Assembly: GCF_000166135.1 (NCBI RefSeq)
Contig: NC_014666.1
Coordinates: 7,812,001-7,876,000 of the forward strand
DNA: 64,000 nucleotides
Origin: Pseudofrankia inefficax
GTDB lineage: Bacteria; Actinomycetota; Actinomycetes; Frankiales; Frankiaceae
Direction: 5' to 3'
Shown here: piece after piece, positions 1 through 7,937 of the stretch
Position numbering within the stretch: position 1 is the first letter of the stretch
How the letters are laid out: each line of letters begins with the position of its first letter
Translations under genes and position numbers: made by a program
Notes under the pieces: model-generated
What the model was told of the DNA's origin: nothing
Databases searched by the model: none
What the model saw: only the letters and a program-made list of their open reading frames with translations

Positions 1-88
1 GCGGCCGCCCAGTACCGGACGGTCACCTCCGCCACTTCCGTCACCCCGGCTCCCTTCGTCGACTCAGATCATCCCGCTCCCCGGAAGG

Positions 89-1036
89 TCACGCCGTCCC
101 GGGGCGATTGCCGGTATGTTTCACTCGCGTTTCCCAACTGTTATCCACGTCGAGCTCGGAGCCGTCCCGGTGCCCATCCAGGAGATCTGGGAGATACCTC
201 CCGATCCTGTCGACGAGCCCCGGGATCGCTCCGGCCTCCGCGTGCCCGAAGCCGGGCACGAGCCACAGCCGGGCCGACGGGCCGGCCGCGGCGGCGAGTG
301 CCCGCGGGTGCTCCAGCGAGAAATACCCATCCAGCTCACCATGGACGATCAGCGTCGGAGCGGGCGCGATCTGCCCGATCAGGTCGACCGGCGCGGCCGG
401 CTGTTCGGCGGGCACGAGCGACCACGGCGGTGCCGGAATCCGCACACCGAATCCGAGTCGGGCGACCAGTCGTCCGGTCGACGTCTCGGCCATCCAGTGA
501 ATGCGGCGCATCGGCGCGGTATCACGTACGAACCATCGACTGGTGGCGCTGACAGCGACGACGGCGTCCGGAGTGTGACGCAGCAGACGGCCGTGAACGG
601 CTGTTCCGGAACGCGCCAGCGCGGCATGTCTCACTACGGCCGCACCGCCCATCGACCACCCGACAGTGACCACGCGGTCATATCCGAGTCGCCGCGCCTC
701 GCCCACGGCAGCATCAACGTCGAACACCTCGCGGTCACCGAACGTGCAACGACCGGTGGAGCTACCGTGACCCCGCGTCTCGATCAGCAGCACGCTCGCG
801 TGCCAGCGCAAGCCCTCGGCGACGGAGCGCACCGGTCGCCGGGCGATGGTTCCCGAGAATCCCGGGACGACCACAGCCGCTGGTGGCCGTGGTCCGGCCC
901 CCACCAAAGGGCCGTAATCGAGCAACGCAGTGGCCAGAATCTCAGCGTCGGCGGTCGGGAGAACCCGGTAGACGGTGGGAGCGCAGTCGAGCACTCCGCT
1001 ATCCTCCTCACGTACCGATGTGCGTTTCATGCCCAT
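89..1036 (-). CDS. alpha/beta hydrolase family protein
   Basis: An alpha/beta-hydrolase-fold protein of about 315 residues, probably an esterase or lipase-like enzyme of unknown substrate. The nucleophile elbow reads GWSMGG, the acid is likely the Asp in GELDGYF near the C-terminus, and the His is in GFGHAE, in the correct order for the fold. An oxyanion-side RGHGSS segment precedes the elbow. I place the start at the ATG at 1036; the frame is open to 1138 but those extra residues are basic and lack family character, and an ATG at 1030 is also possible. It is divergent from glnR with roughly 115 bp between them. No signal peptide or membrane segment is seen, so it is probably cytoplasmic. The fold assignment is secure; the substrate cannot be read from the sequence. 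Confidence 0.8.
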   Translation of the reverse strand: MGMKRTSVREEDSGVLDCAPTVYRVLPTADAEILATALLDYGPLVGAGPRPPAAVVVPGFSGTIARRPVRSVAEGLRWHASVLLIETRGHGSSTGRCTFGDREVFDVDAAVGEARRLGYDRVVTVGWSMGGAAVVRHAALARSGTAVHGRLLRHTPDAVVAVSATSRWFVRDTAPMRRIHWMAETSTGRLVARLGFGVRIPAPPWSLVPAEQPAAPVDLIGQIAPAPTLIVHGELDGYFSLEHPRALAAAAGPSARLWLVPGFGHAEAGAIPGLVDRIGRYLPDLLDGHRDGSELDVDNSWETRVKHTGNRPGTA

Positions 1037-1152
1037 GACGGTCGTGAGACGCCGCAGTCCGACTTGTGTCAACCAAGGCCAAGAACGGACCGCTCGGCAC
1101 CACTTGGGTCGACGCTGCCCCACCACCATCCGCCGCACCTGGAGGAGCCGTC

Positions 1153-1899
1153 TTGAGCGTCGTCCTTTTGCTCACCAACGCCCCCGGTCCGTCCGCCGAG
1201 TCCTTCCCATCACTCGGCCTGCTCACCCACACCGTGCGCGTCGCACCGCTGGAGGCCAGCGCGCTGCTCGACGCCCCGCCGGTCGACGTCATCGCCGTGG
1301 ACGGACGGCGTGAGCTCGTCATCGCCCGAGGCCTGTGCCGCCTGCTGCGCACGACGGGCCTCACCACCCCGCTGCTCGCCCTGGTCACCGAGGGCGGCCT
1401 CGCCGCGGTCTCCGCCGACTGGGGTGTCGACGACGTGGTGCTCGACACGGCGGGCCCGGCGGAGGTGGAAGCCCGGCTGCGCCTCGCGATCGGCCGGGTA
1501 GCCGCCGCTGGCGGGACCGCCGAGGCCGGCGTCATCCGTTCGGGCGACCTCTCCGTGGACGAGACCACCTACTCCGCCAAGCTGCGTGGCCGTCCGCTCG
1601 AGCTCACCTTCAAGGAGTTCGAGCTGCTCAAGTACCTCGCCCAGCACCCGGGCCGGGTGTTCACCCGTGCCCAGCTGCTGCAGGAGGTCTGGGGCTACGA
1701 CTACTACGGCGGCACCCGCACCGTGGACGTCCACGTCCGGCGGCTGCGCGCCAAGCTCGGCGCCGAGCACGAGTCGATGATCGGTACGGTTCGGCACGTC
1801 GGTTACAAGTTCGTTGCCCCGCCGATCACCCCGCTGCCGGACACGAACGCCGCCGGCCGGCTCGAGCGCGACGAGATCCGCACTCCCGAGCGCGTCTGA
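1153..1899 (+). CDS. glnR: GlnR, OmpR-type global nitrogen regulator
   Basis: The 248-residue product has the GlnR layout: an N-terminal receiver-like domain opening with SVVLLLTN and containing VDGRREL, then a C-terminal winged helix ([44 protein letters not shown]). The receiver keeps an Asp near residue 50 but lacks the usual acidic pocket, as in actinobacterial GlnR, an orphan regulator with no partner kinase. None is encoded nearby. In Streptomyces GlnR controls amtB, glnK, glnD, glnA and nir genes; a matching GlnR box precedes amt in this same window. The start is taken as TTG at 1153 because a GGAGGAG ribosome site lies 5 nt upstream; the frame is open from a GTG at 1066, which adds a Pro/Ala-rich stretch without family similarity. 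mshD follows, the same neighbourhood as in Streptomyces. Confidence 0.93.
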   Translation: MSVVLLLTNAPGPSAESFPSLGLLTHTVRVAPLEASALLDAPPVDVIAVDGRRELVIARGLCRLLRTTGLTTPLLALVTEGGLAAVSADWGVDDVVLDTAGPAEVEARLRLAIGRVAAAGGTAEAGVIRSGDLSVDETTYSAKLRGRPLELTFKEFELLKYLAQHPGRVFTRAQLLQEVWGYDYYGGTRTVDVHVRRLRAKLGAEHESMIGTVRHVGYKFVAPPITPLPDTNAAGRLERDEIRTPERV

Positions 1900-2124
1900 C
1901 CTCCGGGCGGCGGACCCACCTCCCGAGGCCAGCTCGCGGCTCTCCCCGGGCCGGCGGTCCCCTTCCCCTGGGCCGACGGGTTCGCGCTCCCTGACATGCG
2001 GCAAGTTCGACGCGGCGCCGGCCAGCAGGCCGGCGCCGCTTCGGCGTCCGCCGGCGAATCCGGCCGCCGGTCCGCTTCGTCCCCGGTTCGTGCGGCACGA
2101 GCGGACCTGGCTTACCGTCGGCTG

Positions 2125-3102
2125 GTGAGCTTGCTGAGCTGGTCGGACACTCTGTCCGCGGGACAAGCCGCCGGCATCGGCACGCTGGTCGCCGCGGCGC
2201 GGGCCGCCGACGGTGTCGGGCCAGTCTCGGACGACGTGGCGCTGACGCTGCGCCCGGGTGCCGGCGCCTCGCCCGGCCGGTCTCATCTGGTCGCCGCCGA
2301 CGAAGCGGGTGCCGTCACCGGGTACGCCCAGCTGGCCCGGGCCGGCGACGGCGCCTGGGAGGCTGAGCTGGTCGTCCACCCGGCCCACCGGCGCCACGGC
2401 GTCGGAACGCGGCTGGTCGCGACACTGCTCGACGCCGTGCGCCAGGCCGCGCCGGCGGTACCAGCCCGGCCGGCCACGCTGGACATCTGGGCGCACGGCG
2501 ACTCGGCCGCGGCCGCGGCGCTGGCGGACCGGGCCGGGTTCTCCCGTGGCCGCGTGCTGCTGCAGCTGCGCCGCCCACTGGCCGGCCTCGACGGGGCCGA
2601 CCTGGCCGAGCCGGTCTGGCCGGCCGGCGTGACGGTGCGGACGTTCGAACCGGGGAAGGACGAGGGCCGCTGGCTCGCGCTGAACGCCCTGGCCTTCGCG
2701 AGCCACCCGGAGCAGGGCCGCTGGACCGAGCAGGACCTGCTGCCCCGCGAGGCGGAACCCTGGTTCGACGCGGCCGGCTTCTTCCTGGCCGAACGGGGCG
2801 ACGACCTGGTCGGCTTCCACTGGACGAAGGTGCACCCGGTGGATCCCGCGCCACCGGCCGGGGCCGCGGCGGGGCCGATCGGGGAGGTCTATGTCATAGG
2901 CGTCGATCCGGCGCGGGCCGGCGGCGGCCTGGGCCGGGCTCTCACCCTGGCGGGGCTGCGCCACCTGCGGGACGACCGGGGCCTGGCCGCGATCATGCTC
3001 TACACCGACGAGGACAACGTCCGGGCGGTACGGATGTACGAGGGGCTTGGATTCAGCCGCTACGCGGTCGACACGCAGTACCGCGCCACCGTCAGGCTTT
3101 AG
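2125..3102 (+). CDS. mshD: mycothiol synthase MshD
   Basis: Mycothiol synthase acetylates Cys-GlcN-Ins with acetyl-CoA, the last step of mycothiol synthesis in the cytoplasm. The protein of about 325 residues contains two tandem GNAT domains. The N-terminal one has the acetyl-CoA loop region VHPAHRRHGVGTRL, and the C-terminal one has GVDPARAGGGLGRAL followed by MLYTDEDNVRAVRMYEGLGF, the typical GNAT ending. The signature WTKVHP and GEVYVIGV segments of MshD are present. Start chosen at GTG 2125, which gives a length close to the family norm (about 300-320); the frame extends upstream to an ATG at 1996 through Arg/Ser/Ala-rich sequence. It lies downstream of glnR on the same strand with a gap of about 225 bp. 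Mycothiol is found only in Actinobacteria, which supports the taxonomic call. Confidence 0.93.
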   Translation: MSLLSWSDTLSAGQAAGIGTLVAAARAADGVGPVSDDVALTLRPGAGASPGRSHLVAADEAGAVTGYAQLARAGDGAWEAELVVHPAHRRHGVGTRLVATLLDAVRQAAPAVPARPATLDIWAHGDSAAAAALADRAGFSRGRVLLQLRRPLAGLDGADLAEPVWPAGVTVRTFEPGKDEGRWLALNALAFASHPEQGRWTEQDLLPREAEPWFDAAGFFLAERGDDLVGFHWTKVHPVDPAPPAGAAAGPIGEVYVIGVDPARAGGGLGRALTLAGLRHLRDDRGLAAIMLYTDEDNVRAVRMYEGLGFSRYAVDTQYRATVRL

Positions 3103-3120
3103 CCCGTGCCGGGCCACCGG

Positions 3121-3498
3121 TCAGTTGCGGCGGCTCGCGGGACGCGGGCCGGTGACCGCGGCCACGGCCGGCGGTTCACGCACGCCGCCCTCGACCTCCA
3201 GAACCGCCGTGAGGTTCGTGACGTGCAGCAGGCGGCAGGCCATGTCGTTGAGGTTGCGGAGGATCAGCCGCCCGCCGGTGGAACGCTGCCGACGGTGCGC
3301 GTAGAGGATGACGGCCAACCCCTGCGAGTCGAGGAACCCCACCTCGGCGAGGTCGACCACGATCTCGCTGACGCCCGCCATCCGGGCGTCCATCAGAGCC
3401 TCGCGCAACGGGTCGAGGGACGAGTAGTCGATGTCGCCCTCTGGCCGGATCACGATGGCATGCGGGCCTGTCACTTCGACGCTCACTCTAAGGATCAT
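3121..3498 (-). CDS. STAS-domain anti-sigma factor antagonist
   Basis: A single STAS domain of 125 residues, the SpoIIAA/RsbV type of anti-anti-sigma factor. It opens with beta strands (VEVTGPHAIVIRPEGDIDYSS) and carries the helix motif VDLAEVGFLDSQGLAVIL. In this family the Ser of DSxGL is phosphorylated by an anti-sigma kinase (SpoIIAB/RsbW), which switches partner binding; here it is DSQGL, so the phosphosite is kept. No kinase or sigma factor gene is adjacent, so the partner is unknown. It converges on mshD, with only 18 bp between the stop codons. A Frankia genome would be expected to have several such orphan antagonists. Confidence 0.85.
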   Translation of the reverse strand: MILRVSVEVTGPHAIVIRPEGDIDYSSLDPLREALMDARMAGVSEIVVDLAEVGFLDSQGLAVILYAHRRQRSTGGRLILRNLNDMACRLLHVTNLTAVLEVEGGVREPPAVAAVTGPRPASRRN

Positions 3499-3721
3499 CG
3501 CTCCCCGCCACCGCCGGTCCAGGCCAATCGATCGATGCCCTACCCCTCTCCGTGCACGCTCACACCCCGTCCACCAAGTTCACCCACCGCATCCCCACCG
3601 GTCCGGACGGCGACCCGAACGCGCGACCGGCGAGCCCGAGCCCGGCGGTCTCGGGCCGGTCGCCAAAAGGTCCCCGCCTCGCGGGGTGGGATCGGGCCGA
3701 CTCCGGTGCGATCTTTCGATC

Positions 3722-4267
3722 ATGCGTGATGAACAGGCCCGTACCCCCAGCCAGCGCACCGCGGCGCCGGGACCCGCGTCGGCCGTGGCTTCCAGCCACC
3801 CGACGCTGGCCTTCCCCGGCGAACGAGACCGGAGCGGAGTCACGTTCCTGCACCGGACCGACGGAAGCTCGGTCACCGTCAGCACCCAGCCCGGGGGTGC
3901 CACGGGGGATCGGGTGGTTCTGCTGCGGCTGCAGTCACCGCTGCTCGACGCCGTCAACGCGGTCTACCTGCGGCCGGCCGAGGCCGACCGGCTCGCCGAC
4001 GGGCTGACGCACGCCGCCGAGGTCACCCGCCGCGACCTCGCCGCGGGCGGGGCCGCTGACCGGGTCCGGACCGACGGCGAAGAGGCACGTCGGGCGCCGG
4101 CCGGACGGCGCGTCGTCGTCGTGGGCGAGGGAACCAGCGCGCAGGGCCTGTGCGCCGTGCTGGCCGAGCTGCCACCAGGGGCAAGCCTGCGGGATTTCAG
4201 CTCGGACGCCGACCTGAGCCTCGTGTTCGCGCTGCCGGCGCCGGACGCCGGGCCGGAGCCCGGCTAG
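3722..4267 (+). CDS. hypothetical protein
   Basis: An unrecognised protein of 181 residues. I take the ATG at 3722; the open frame continues to 3431 but that part is Arg/Pro-rich and overlaps the promoter region of the divergent STAS gene. The middle region (VTFLHRTDGSSVTVSTQPGG, VVLLRLQSPLLDAVNAVYL) looks like beta strands followed by a helix with the pattern LRPAEADRLADGL, which reads like a small folded domain of actinobacterial conserved hypothetical proteins. The last third is rich in Ala, Gly and Pro. Codon use is strongly G/C at third positions across the frame, which supports coding. No function can be inferred from the neighbours. Confidence 0.55.
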   Translation: MRDEQARTPSQRTAAPGPASAVASSHPTLAFPGERDRSGVTFLHRTDGSSVTVSTQPGGATGDRVVLLRLQSPLLDAVNAVYLRPAEADRLADGLTHAAEVTRRDLAAGGAADRVRTDGEEARRAPAGRRVVVVGEGTSAQGLCAVLAELPPGASLRDFSSDADLSLVFALPAPDAGPEPG

Positions 4268-4322
4268 GCCCGACACCTGGGCTGTTGCCCCGGCAAGGCG
4301 AAGGCCCGCCGACCAGCGCGGC

Positions 4323-4694
4323 TCAGCCGCGGGTCAGCCGAGCCTCAAGCTCCGCGCGGTCAGTGACCCAGTAGGGGCCGTCATCCTCGACGACATCGGC
4401 CAGGAGCACGTGATGACGACCGGCGTGGCCATTCGGGAGCAGGCAGGTCAGGCCGTCGGCGCGGCAACTGGGCGCGACGACGGTCTTCGGCACGGTCCAG
4501 AGCAGCCAGACCTCGTCGTCGCCCCAGCCCTGCAGGACGGCGGTGTGGTCGCCCTGATGGCCGTGCTCGAGCGCGCAGGTCACCTCGTCGGGCACCTCGT
4601 ACGCGGCCCCGGGCACGTCACCGAGCCGCTGCGCGATCTCCTCCGGCACCCGCTGCCATTCGCCACAGGCGCCATCGTCCACGGTCTCGCCCAC
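4323..4694 (-). CDS. hypothetical protein with two Cys/His motifs
   Basis: A protein of about 123 residues if translated from the GTG at 4694, which has a GGAGG element about 10 nt upstream; the frame is open up to 4847. Two similar motifs are visible, C-x3-HGHQGDH and C-x4-NGHAGRHH, each followed within about 20 residues by aromatic residues (DDEVWLLW; DGPYWVTD). The duplicated Cys-(x)-GHxGxH arrangement recurs in small actinobacterial proteins and could bind a metal ion, but I know of no assigned function. It is acidic and has no signal peptide. It lies on the same strand as the pentapeptide-repeat gene upstream, separated by about 250 bp containing a hairpin. Confidence 0.6.
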   Translation of the reverse strand: MGETVDDGACGEWQRVPEEIAQRLGDVPGAAYEVPDEVTCALEHGHQGDHTAVLQGWGDDEVWLLWTVPKTVVAPSCRADGLTCLLPNGHAGRHHVLLADVVEDDGPYWVTDRAELEARLTRG

Positions 4695-4931
4695 GCCCCA
4701 CTCACCTCCGCCGAAGCGGCCACCCGGATCGCCGACTGTGGTCGACCTCGCGGTGCCCGCGCTGTCCACGACGACAGGACGTCTCCGAGCCCGCGAGCTT
4801 CGCCCGACGGAACGGCTCACACCCTGTCGACGCACCGATATAAGCACGCTGGGTCGCGGGTCCCGACACCGGGTCGAAACGATCCGTACAGAACTAGTTA
4901 CTCGTAGAACCCATCACCGGGCCGCCTGGAC

Positions 4932-4959
4932 CTTTCAGTGACAGGAATGTCACTGAAAG
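4932..4959. terminator. perfect 12-bp hairpin overlapping a stop codon
   Basis: Arms at 4932-4943 and 4948-4959 are exact inverted complements around a four-base GGAA loop. The TGA stop of the pentapeptide-repeat gene (minus strand) lies inside the right arm. There is no T-tract on either strand, so it is terminator-like rather than a classical intrinsic terminator; it may instead protect the 3' end or be a small repeat. Confidence 0.5.
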
Positions 4960-5609
4960 ACGATGCCGAGCGCGGTCGCGAGCGACGGGGCGAGACCCAC
5001 CAGGTCCCCGGCGCCGACCTGGGCGCCGGCCAGGCCGTCGGCGCCGGTCACCCGGTCGAACCGGCAGTCGGCGAACCGCGCGGCGACGACGGTCATGCCG
5101 GAGAAGTCGGCGCCGGTCAGGTCGCAACGGATGAACTCGACGTGGTCGAGCCGGCTCCTGGTCAGATCCAGCCCGGTCAGGTCACAGTCCTCGAAGCGGC
5201 AGCGGTGCAGCCGGCAGAACCGCAGGGTCAGGCCGTCGGCGCGCACACCGGTCAGGCGGGCGTCATGGATCTCGCCGCTCACCCAGACGGCGCCGGACAG
5301 CCGGCCACCGTCGACGGCCACCCTGGTCGCCGCGCCACCGTCGGCCACGGTCCCCGCGAGCGCCACCTCCCGGGCCGCGACGTCCCGCAGGGTGACGCCG
5401 GCCAGGTCGCCACCGACCACGCGCAGCCTCGCCAGCCGGGCCCCGACCAGCGTGACGTCGCGTCCGTTCCCGTCGCCGGTGGTGGCGAGCAGGTCGGCGA
5501 GCTCGACGGGCTCCGCCGGGCCGGGCGCCGGCGCGCCCGGCGGCTCGGACGGGAGATCCGGAACCACTGGAGCCCAGGGATCGCCCCGCCGCCGCGCCGT
5601 CGTCGCCAT
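4950..5609 (-). CDS. pentapeptide-repeat protein
   Basis: A 219-residue protein. After a Pro-rich N-terminus (residues 1-35) comes a run of five-residue units of the A(D/N)LxX type: VTLVGARLARLRVVGGDLAG, then CRLHRCRFEDCDLTGLDLTR, then VEFIRCDLTGADFSG. Pentapeptide repeats fold as a right-handed quadrilateral beta-helix. Some members mimic DNA and protect gyrase (Qnr, MfpA); others are of unknown role. The repeats here are irregular in the middle (GEIHDARLTGVRADG) and better towards the C-terminus, and the chain is close to MfpA/Qnr length (180-220). Whether it binds gyrase cannot be told from the sequence. The gene ends within a hairpin and the GDT1 homologue lies just upstream on the same strand, 31 bp away, so the two may be co-transcribed. 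Confidence 0.8.
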   Translation of the reverse strand: MATTARRRGDPWAPVVPDLPSEPPGAPAPGPAEPVELADLLATTGDGNGRDVTLVGARLARLRVVGGDLAGVTLRDVAAREVALAGTVADGGAATRVAVDGGRLSGAVWVSGEIHDARLTGVRADGLTLRFCRLHRCRFEDCDLTGLDLTRSRLDHVEFIRCDLTGADFSGMTVVAARFADCRFDRVTGADGLAGAQVGAGDLVGLAPSLATALGIVFQ

Positions 5610-5640
5610 GGGAACAGCATGCCGGGTCGCGCCGGCCGGC

Positions 5641-6405
5641 TCAGCCGCGGATGACGTCGACCAGGCTGATGACCGCGAGGACGACGAACGCCGCCGCCGC
5701 GACCCGGGTGATGACCTTCACCGGGATGACCCGCAGCAGGCTGCGGCCGCCGGCGATCGCGAGCCCGGCGACGGCCCAGAGCGCGAGGACCGCGCCGAGC
5801 CAGACCGACACCGGCGAACCGAACCGGGCGGCGAGGTTGGCCGTCGAGATCTGGGTCAGGTCACCCATCTCGGCCACGAAGATGACGGTGAACGACGTCG
5901 CCGCCACCCGCCAGAACCCACGCGGCGTCTCCCGGGCCTTCTTGCCGCCCGCGGTCACCACACCCGCCGCCGCCACGCCGGCCGCCGAGGCGTCTGTCGC
6001 CGACGAGGGCTCGTCGGACCGGGCCACGCTGGCGGCGCCCACCGGACCCGGCCCGGCCTCAGCCGTCGCGCCCGGCCCGTCCGGGCCGACAGCCTGCGCG
6101 ACCTCCCGCTCGGCCTCGGCCTCCTCCTCGGCCTCGTCGTCGTTGCCCTCCCGGTAGACGAGGACCGCCCCGATGACGAACAGCGCGAGGGCCACGGCGT
6201 CGACGACGCGGTGTGGCAGGAGCGTGAAGACGCTGCCGACGGCGACCGCCAGCGTGACGTGCACGAGGAACGCGGCGGCGACCCCGATCCACACGTGCAG
6301 CGGCCGGAACCGGCTGCCGAGCACCAGGCTCGCGACGAGGGTCTTGTCGGGCAGCTCAGCAAGAAAGATGACGCCGAACGTTACGAGCGCGGCGGTAAGG
6401 CTCAC
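5641..6405 (-). CDS. GDT1/UPF0016-family manganese (calcium) exporter
   Basis: A membrane protein of about 254 residues with two homologous halves of three helices each, the layout of the TMEM165/GDT1 (UPF0016) cation:H+ exchanger family. Each half carries a version of the family motif ExGD(K/R)(T/S): AELPDKT near residue 20, where Gly is replaced by Pro, and AEMGDLT in the second half. A long charged, acidic loop (REGNDDEAEEEAEAE) joins them. Bacterial relatives (MneA) export Mn2+. The start is taken as GTG 6405, with GAAGGG a few bases upstream, because the family begins at a first helix like LTAALVTFGVIFLAELPDK; the open frame continues to 6630 through what I read as a leader RNA. A yybP-ykoY-type motif in that leader supports a manganese role. 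Confidence 0.85.
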   Translation of the reverse strand: MSLTAALVTFGVIFLAELPDKTLVASLVLGSRFRPLHVWIGVAAAFLVHVTLAVAVGSVFTLLPHRVVDAVALALFVIGAVLVYREGNDDEAEEEAEAEREVAQAVGPDGPGATAEAGPGPVGAASVARSDEPSSATDASAAGVAAAGVVTAGGKKARETPRGFWRVAATSFTVIFVAEMGDLTQISTANLAARFGSPVSVWLGAVLALWAVAGLAIAGGRSLLRVIPVKVITRVAAAAFVVLAVISLVDVIRG

Positions 6406-6926
6406 GGCCTGGCCCTTCTTCTCGGGCCGGGCCGTGGCGCGGGGACGCCTTCGACCCGGCGTCGCGAACCGGATCGAAGGTCTCGCCCACCCGACCGGTT
6501 CCGAGACCGACCAGGCCCAGCCGCCGGGCCTGCGCCGCGTACCGGCCGGCCGTTGCCGACCCGCCTCACGACGCCGCCAGTATGTCGACGACAGGGCCGC
6601 CCGACACGGGCCTACCGAAACAGCAGGCATGCCGGACAGCAGGGCTACTCCCCTTCTGGGCTCACCTTACCCAGGCCTCGTGGGACGCAGGACCCCGTTG
6701 CGGCGTCCATCACCCCGCCGCAAGCGGACGTGACCTGGCCAGTCCGCCCCGGCCAGTCCGCCGGACGCTTCGCCCCAAAAGGGCCCAGCCCGGCCCACAG
6801 ATGCGACAGACCGCTATGAAATCATCGCCCGGGCACCGCCCACGGCAGACGTACCTGGTCTGTCGACGGCGGCGCGCGGCCCGCGGTCGAGGACCCGTAG
6901 TCGAATCCGTAGTCGAGGAGAGGCGC
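6406..6926. other. divergent intergenic region with leader RNA
   Basis: These 521 bases separate the GDT1-family gene (minus) from the methyltransferase gene (plus). The part towards GDT1 is its leader and holds the candidate manganese riboswitch. The part towards the methyltransferase ends in a strong ribosome site (GAGGAGAGG). Open frames crossing it look like chance frames of GC-rich DNA. Confidence 0.6.
6555..6675 (-). ncRNA. candidate yybP-ykoY manganese riboswitch
   Basis: On the minus strand the leader of the GDT1-family gene contains AAGGGGAGTAGC (plus-strand 6644-6655), the hallmark first conserved loop of the yybP-ykoY class, and about 60 nt downstream GTCGTCGACATA (plus-strand 6580-6591), which resembles the second conserved, metal-contacting loop. 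This class senses Mn2+ and commonly precedes UPF0016/MntP-type exporters. I could not confirm the P1 pairing by eye, so the boundaries are approximate. About 150 nt separates it from the GTG start. Confidence 0.65.
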
Positions 6927-7778
6927 ATGGCTTCCAAGAAGCAGGTCGCGACGTACGCGAACCAGGCCAAGTCGACCCTGCGCAGCGCGGTCCGGCAGGC
7001 GGGCTTCGACGTCGTCCGGCGCCGCGCCGGGTTCGACCTGCCGGGCATGGACGCGCTGGCCGTCTCGACCATCCGGGAGACGTCGCCGTACACCATGACC
7101 GACCCGTCGAAGGTCTTCGCGCTCATCCAGGCCGTCCGCTACCTGGTGAACAACCGGATTTCCGGCGACATCGTCGAATGCGGCGTCTGGGCCGGCGGTT
7201 CGGCGATGGCGGCCGCGCGCACGCTGCTCCAGCTCGGCGACACCTCACGCCATCTCTACCTGTTCGACACCTTCGAGGGGATGCCGGCGCCGACCGGGGC
7301 CGATATCGCCCCGGATGGGCAGACCGCCGAGAACCTGCTGGCTCACGCCGACCCGACCGACCCCGCGTCCGCCTGGTCGATCGTGCCGCTGGAACAGGTC
7401 CGGACCAACGTCGCCCAGATCGGCTACCCCGAGGACAAGATCCACTTCGTCAAGGGCCTGGTCGAGCGGACGGTGCCCGCGCAGGCACCGGAGCGGATCG
7501 CGCTGCTGCGGCTGGACACCGACTGGTACGAGTCGACCCGGCACGAGATGGAGCACCTGTACCCGCGGATCACGCCCGGTGGGGTGCTGATCGTGGACGA
7601 CTACGGCTGGTGGAAGGGCTCCCAGCAGGCCGTCGACGCCTACCTCGCGACCCACCGCATCCCGATTCTGCTCAACCGGATGGGGCCCGAGTGCGGCGCG
7701 ATCGGCGTCGTCCCGGCGGCCGGCGCGGCCCCTGCGCGGCCGGTGTCCCCGTCAGCGGCTGGCGCCAAGACCTTCTGA
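6927..7778 (+). CDS. TylF/MycF-like O-methyltransferase
   Basis: A 283-residue protein of the macrocin O-methyltransferase (TylF/MycF) family, SAM- and Mg2+-dependent enzymes that methylate sugar hydroxyls in macrolides; homologues outside antibiotic clusters act on other sugars or glycolipids. Visible landmarks are the SAM-binding strand and loop DIVECGVWAGGSAMAAA, the following FDTFEGMP, the DTDWYEST strand and the metal-binding VDDYGWWKGSQQAVD, all canonical. Start ATG 6927 follows GAGGAGAGG. No sugar-biosynthesis or polyketide genes surround it, so its substrate is unknown. The stop is followed by a palindromic repeat that may form its 3' hairpin. Confidence 0.88.
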   Translation: MASKKQVATYANQAKSTLRSAVRQAGFDVVRRRAGFDLPGMDALAVSTIRETSPYTMTDPSKVFALIQAVRYLVNNRISGDIVECGVWAGGSAMAAARTLLQLGDTSRHLYLFDTFEGMPAPTGADIAPDGQTAENLLAHADPTDPASAWSIVPLEQVRTNVAQIGYPEDKIHFVKGLVERTVPAQAPERIALLRLDTDWYESTRHEMEHLYPRITPGGVLIVDDYGWWKGSQQAVDAYLATHRIPILLNRMGPECGAIGVVPAAGAAPARPVSPSAAGAKTF

Positions 7779-7828
7779 CGCCACGCCCTCCGGCCCTACC
7801 CGGCCCCCAGCCGCCAACTTCGGTTCAA

Positions 7829-7902
7829 GATCGCCGTCTTGGCCCTGGAGTGGTCGCGGACGGTCCCAGAACACGACCAGTCAAGGGCCAAAACGGCGAT
7901 CA
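7829..7902. repeat. palindromic intergenic repeat, family A, copy 1
   Basis: An approximately 75-bp imperfect palindrome with outer arms GATCGCCGTCTTGGCCCT and AGGGCCAAAACGGCGATC and an inner pair of TGGTCG and CGACCA. It lies between the methyltransferase and efeB stop codons. The same element recurs at 12283-12357, 22787-22858, 32221-32297 and 50233-50306. Confidence 0.8.
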
Positions 7903-7937
7903 TCTCGACCACCGGGTCGGGCTGGCCAGCGCCGGGC

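Noticed and set aside
1210-3117. Long minus-strand open frame opposite glnR and mshD
   Set aside because: glnR and mshD on the plus strand have full domain signatures; the opposite frame has none.
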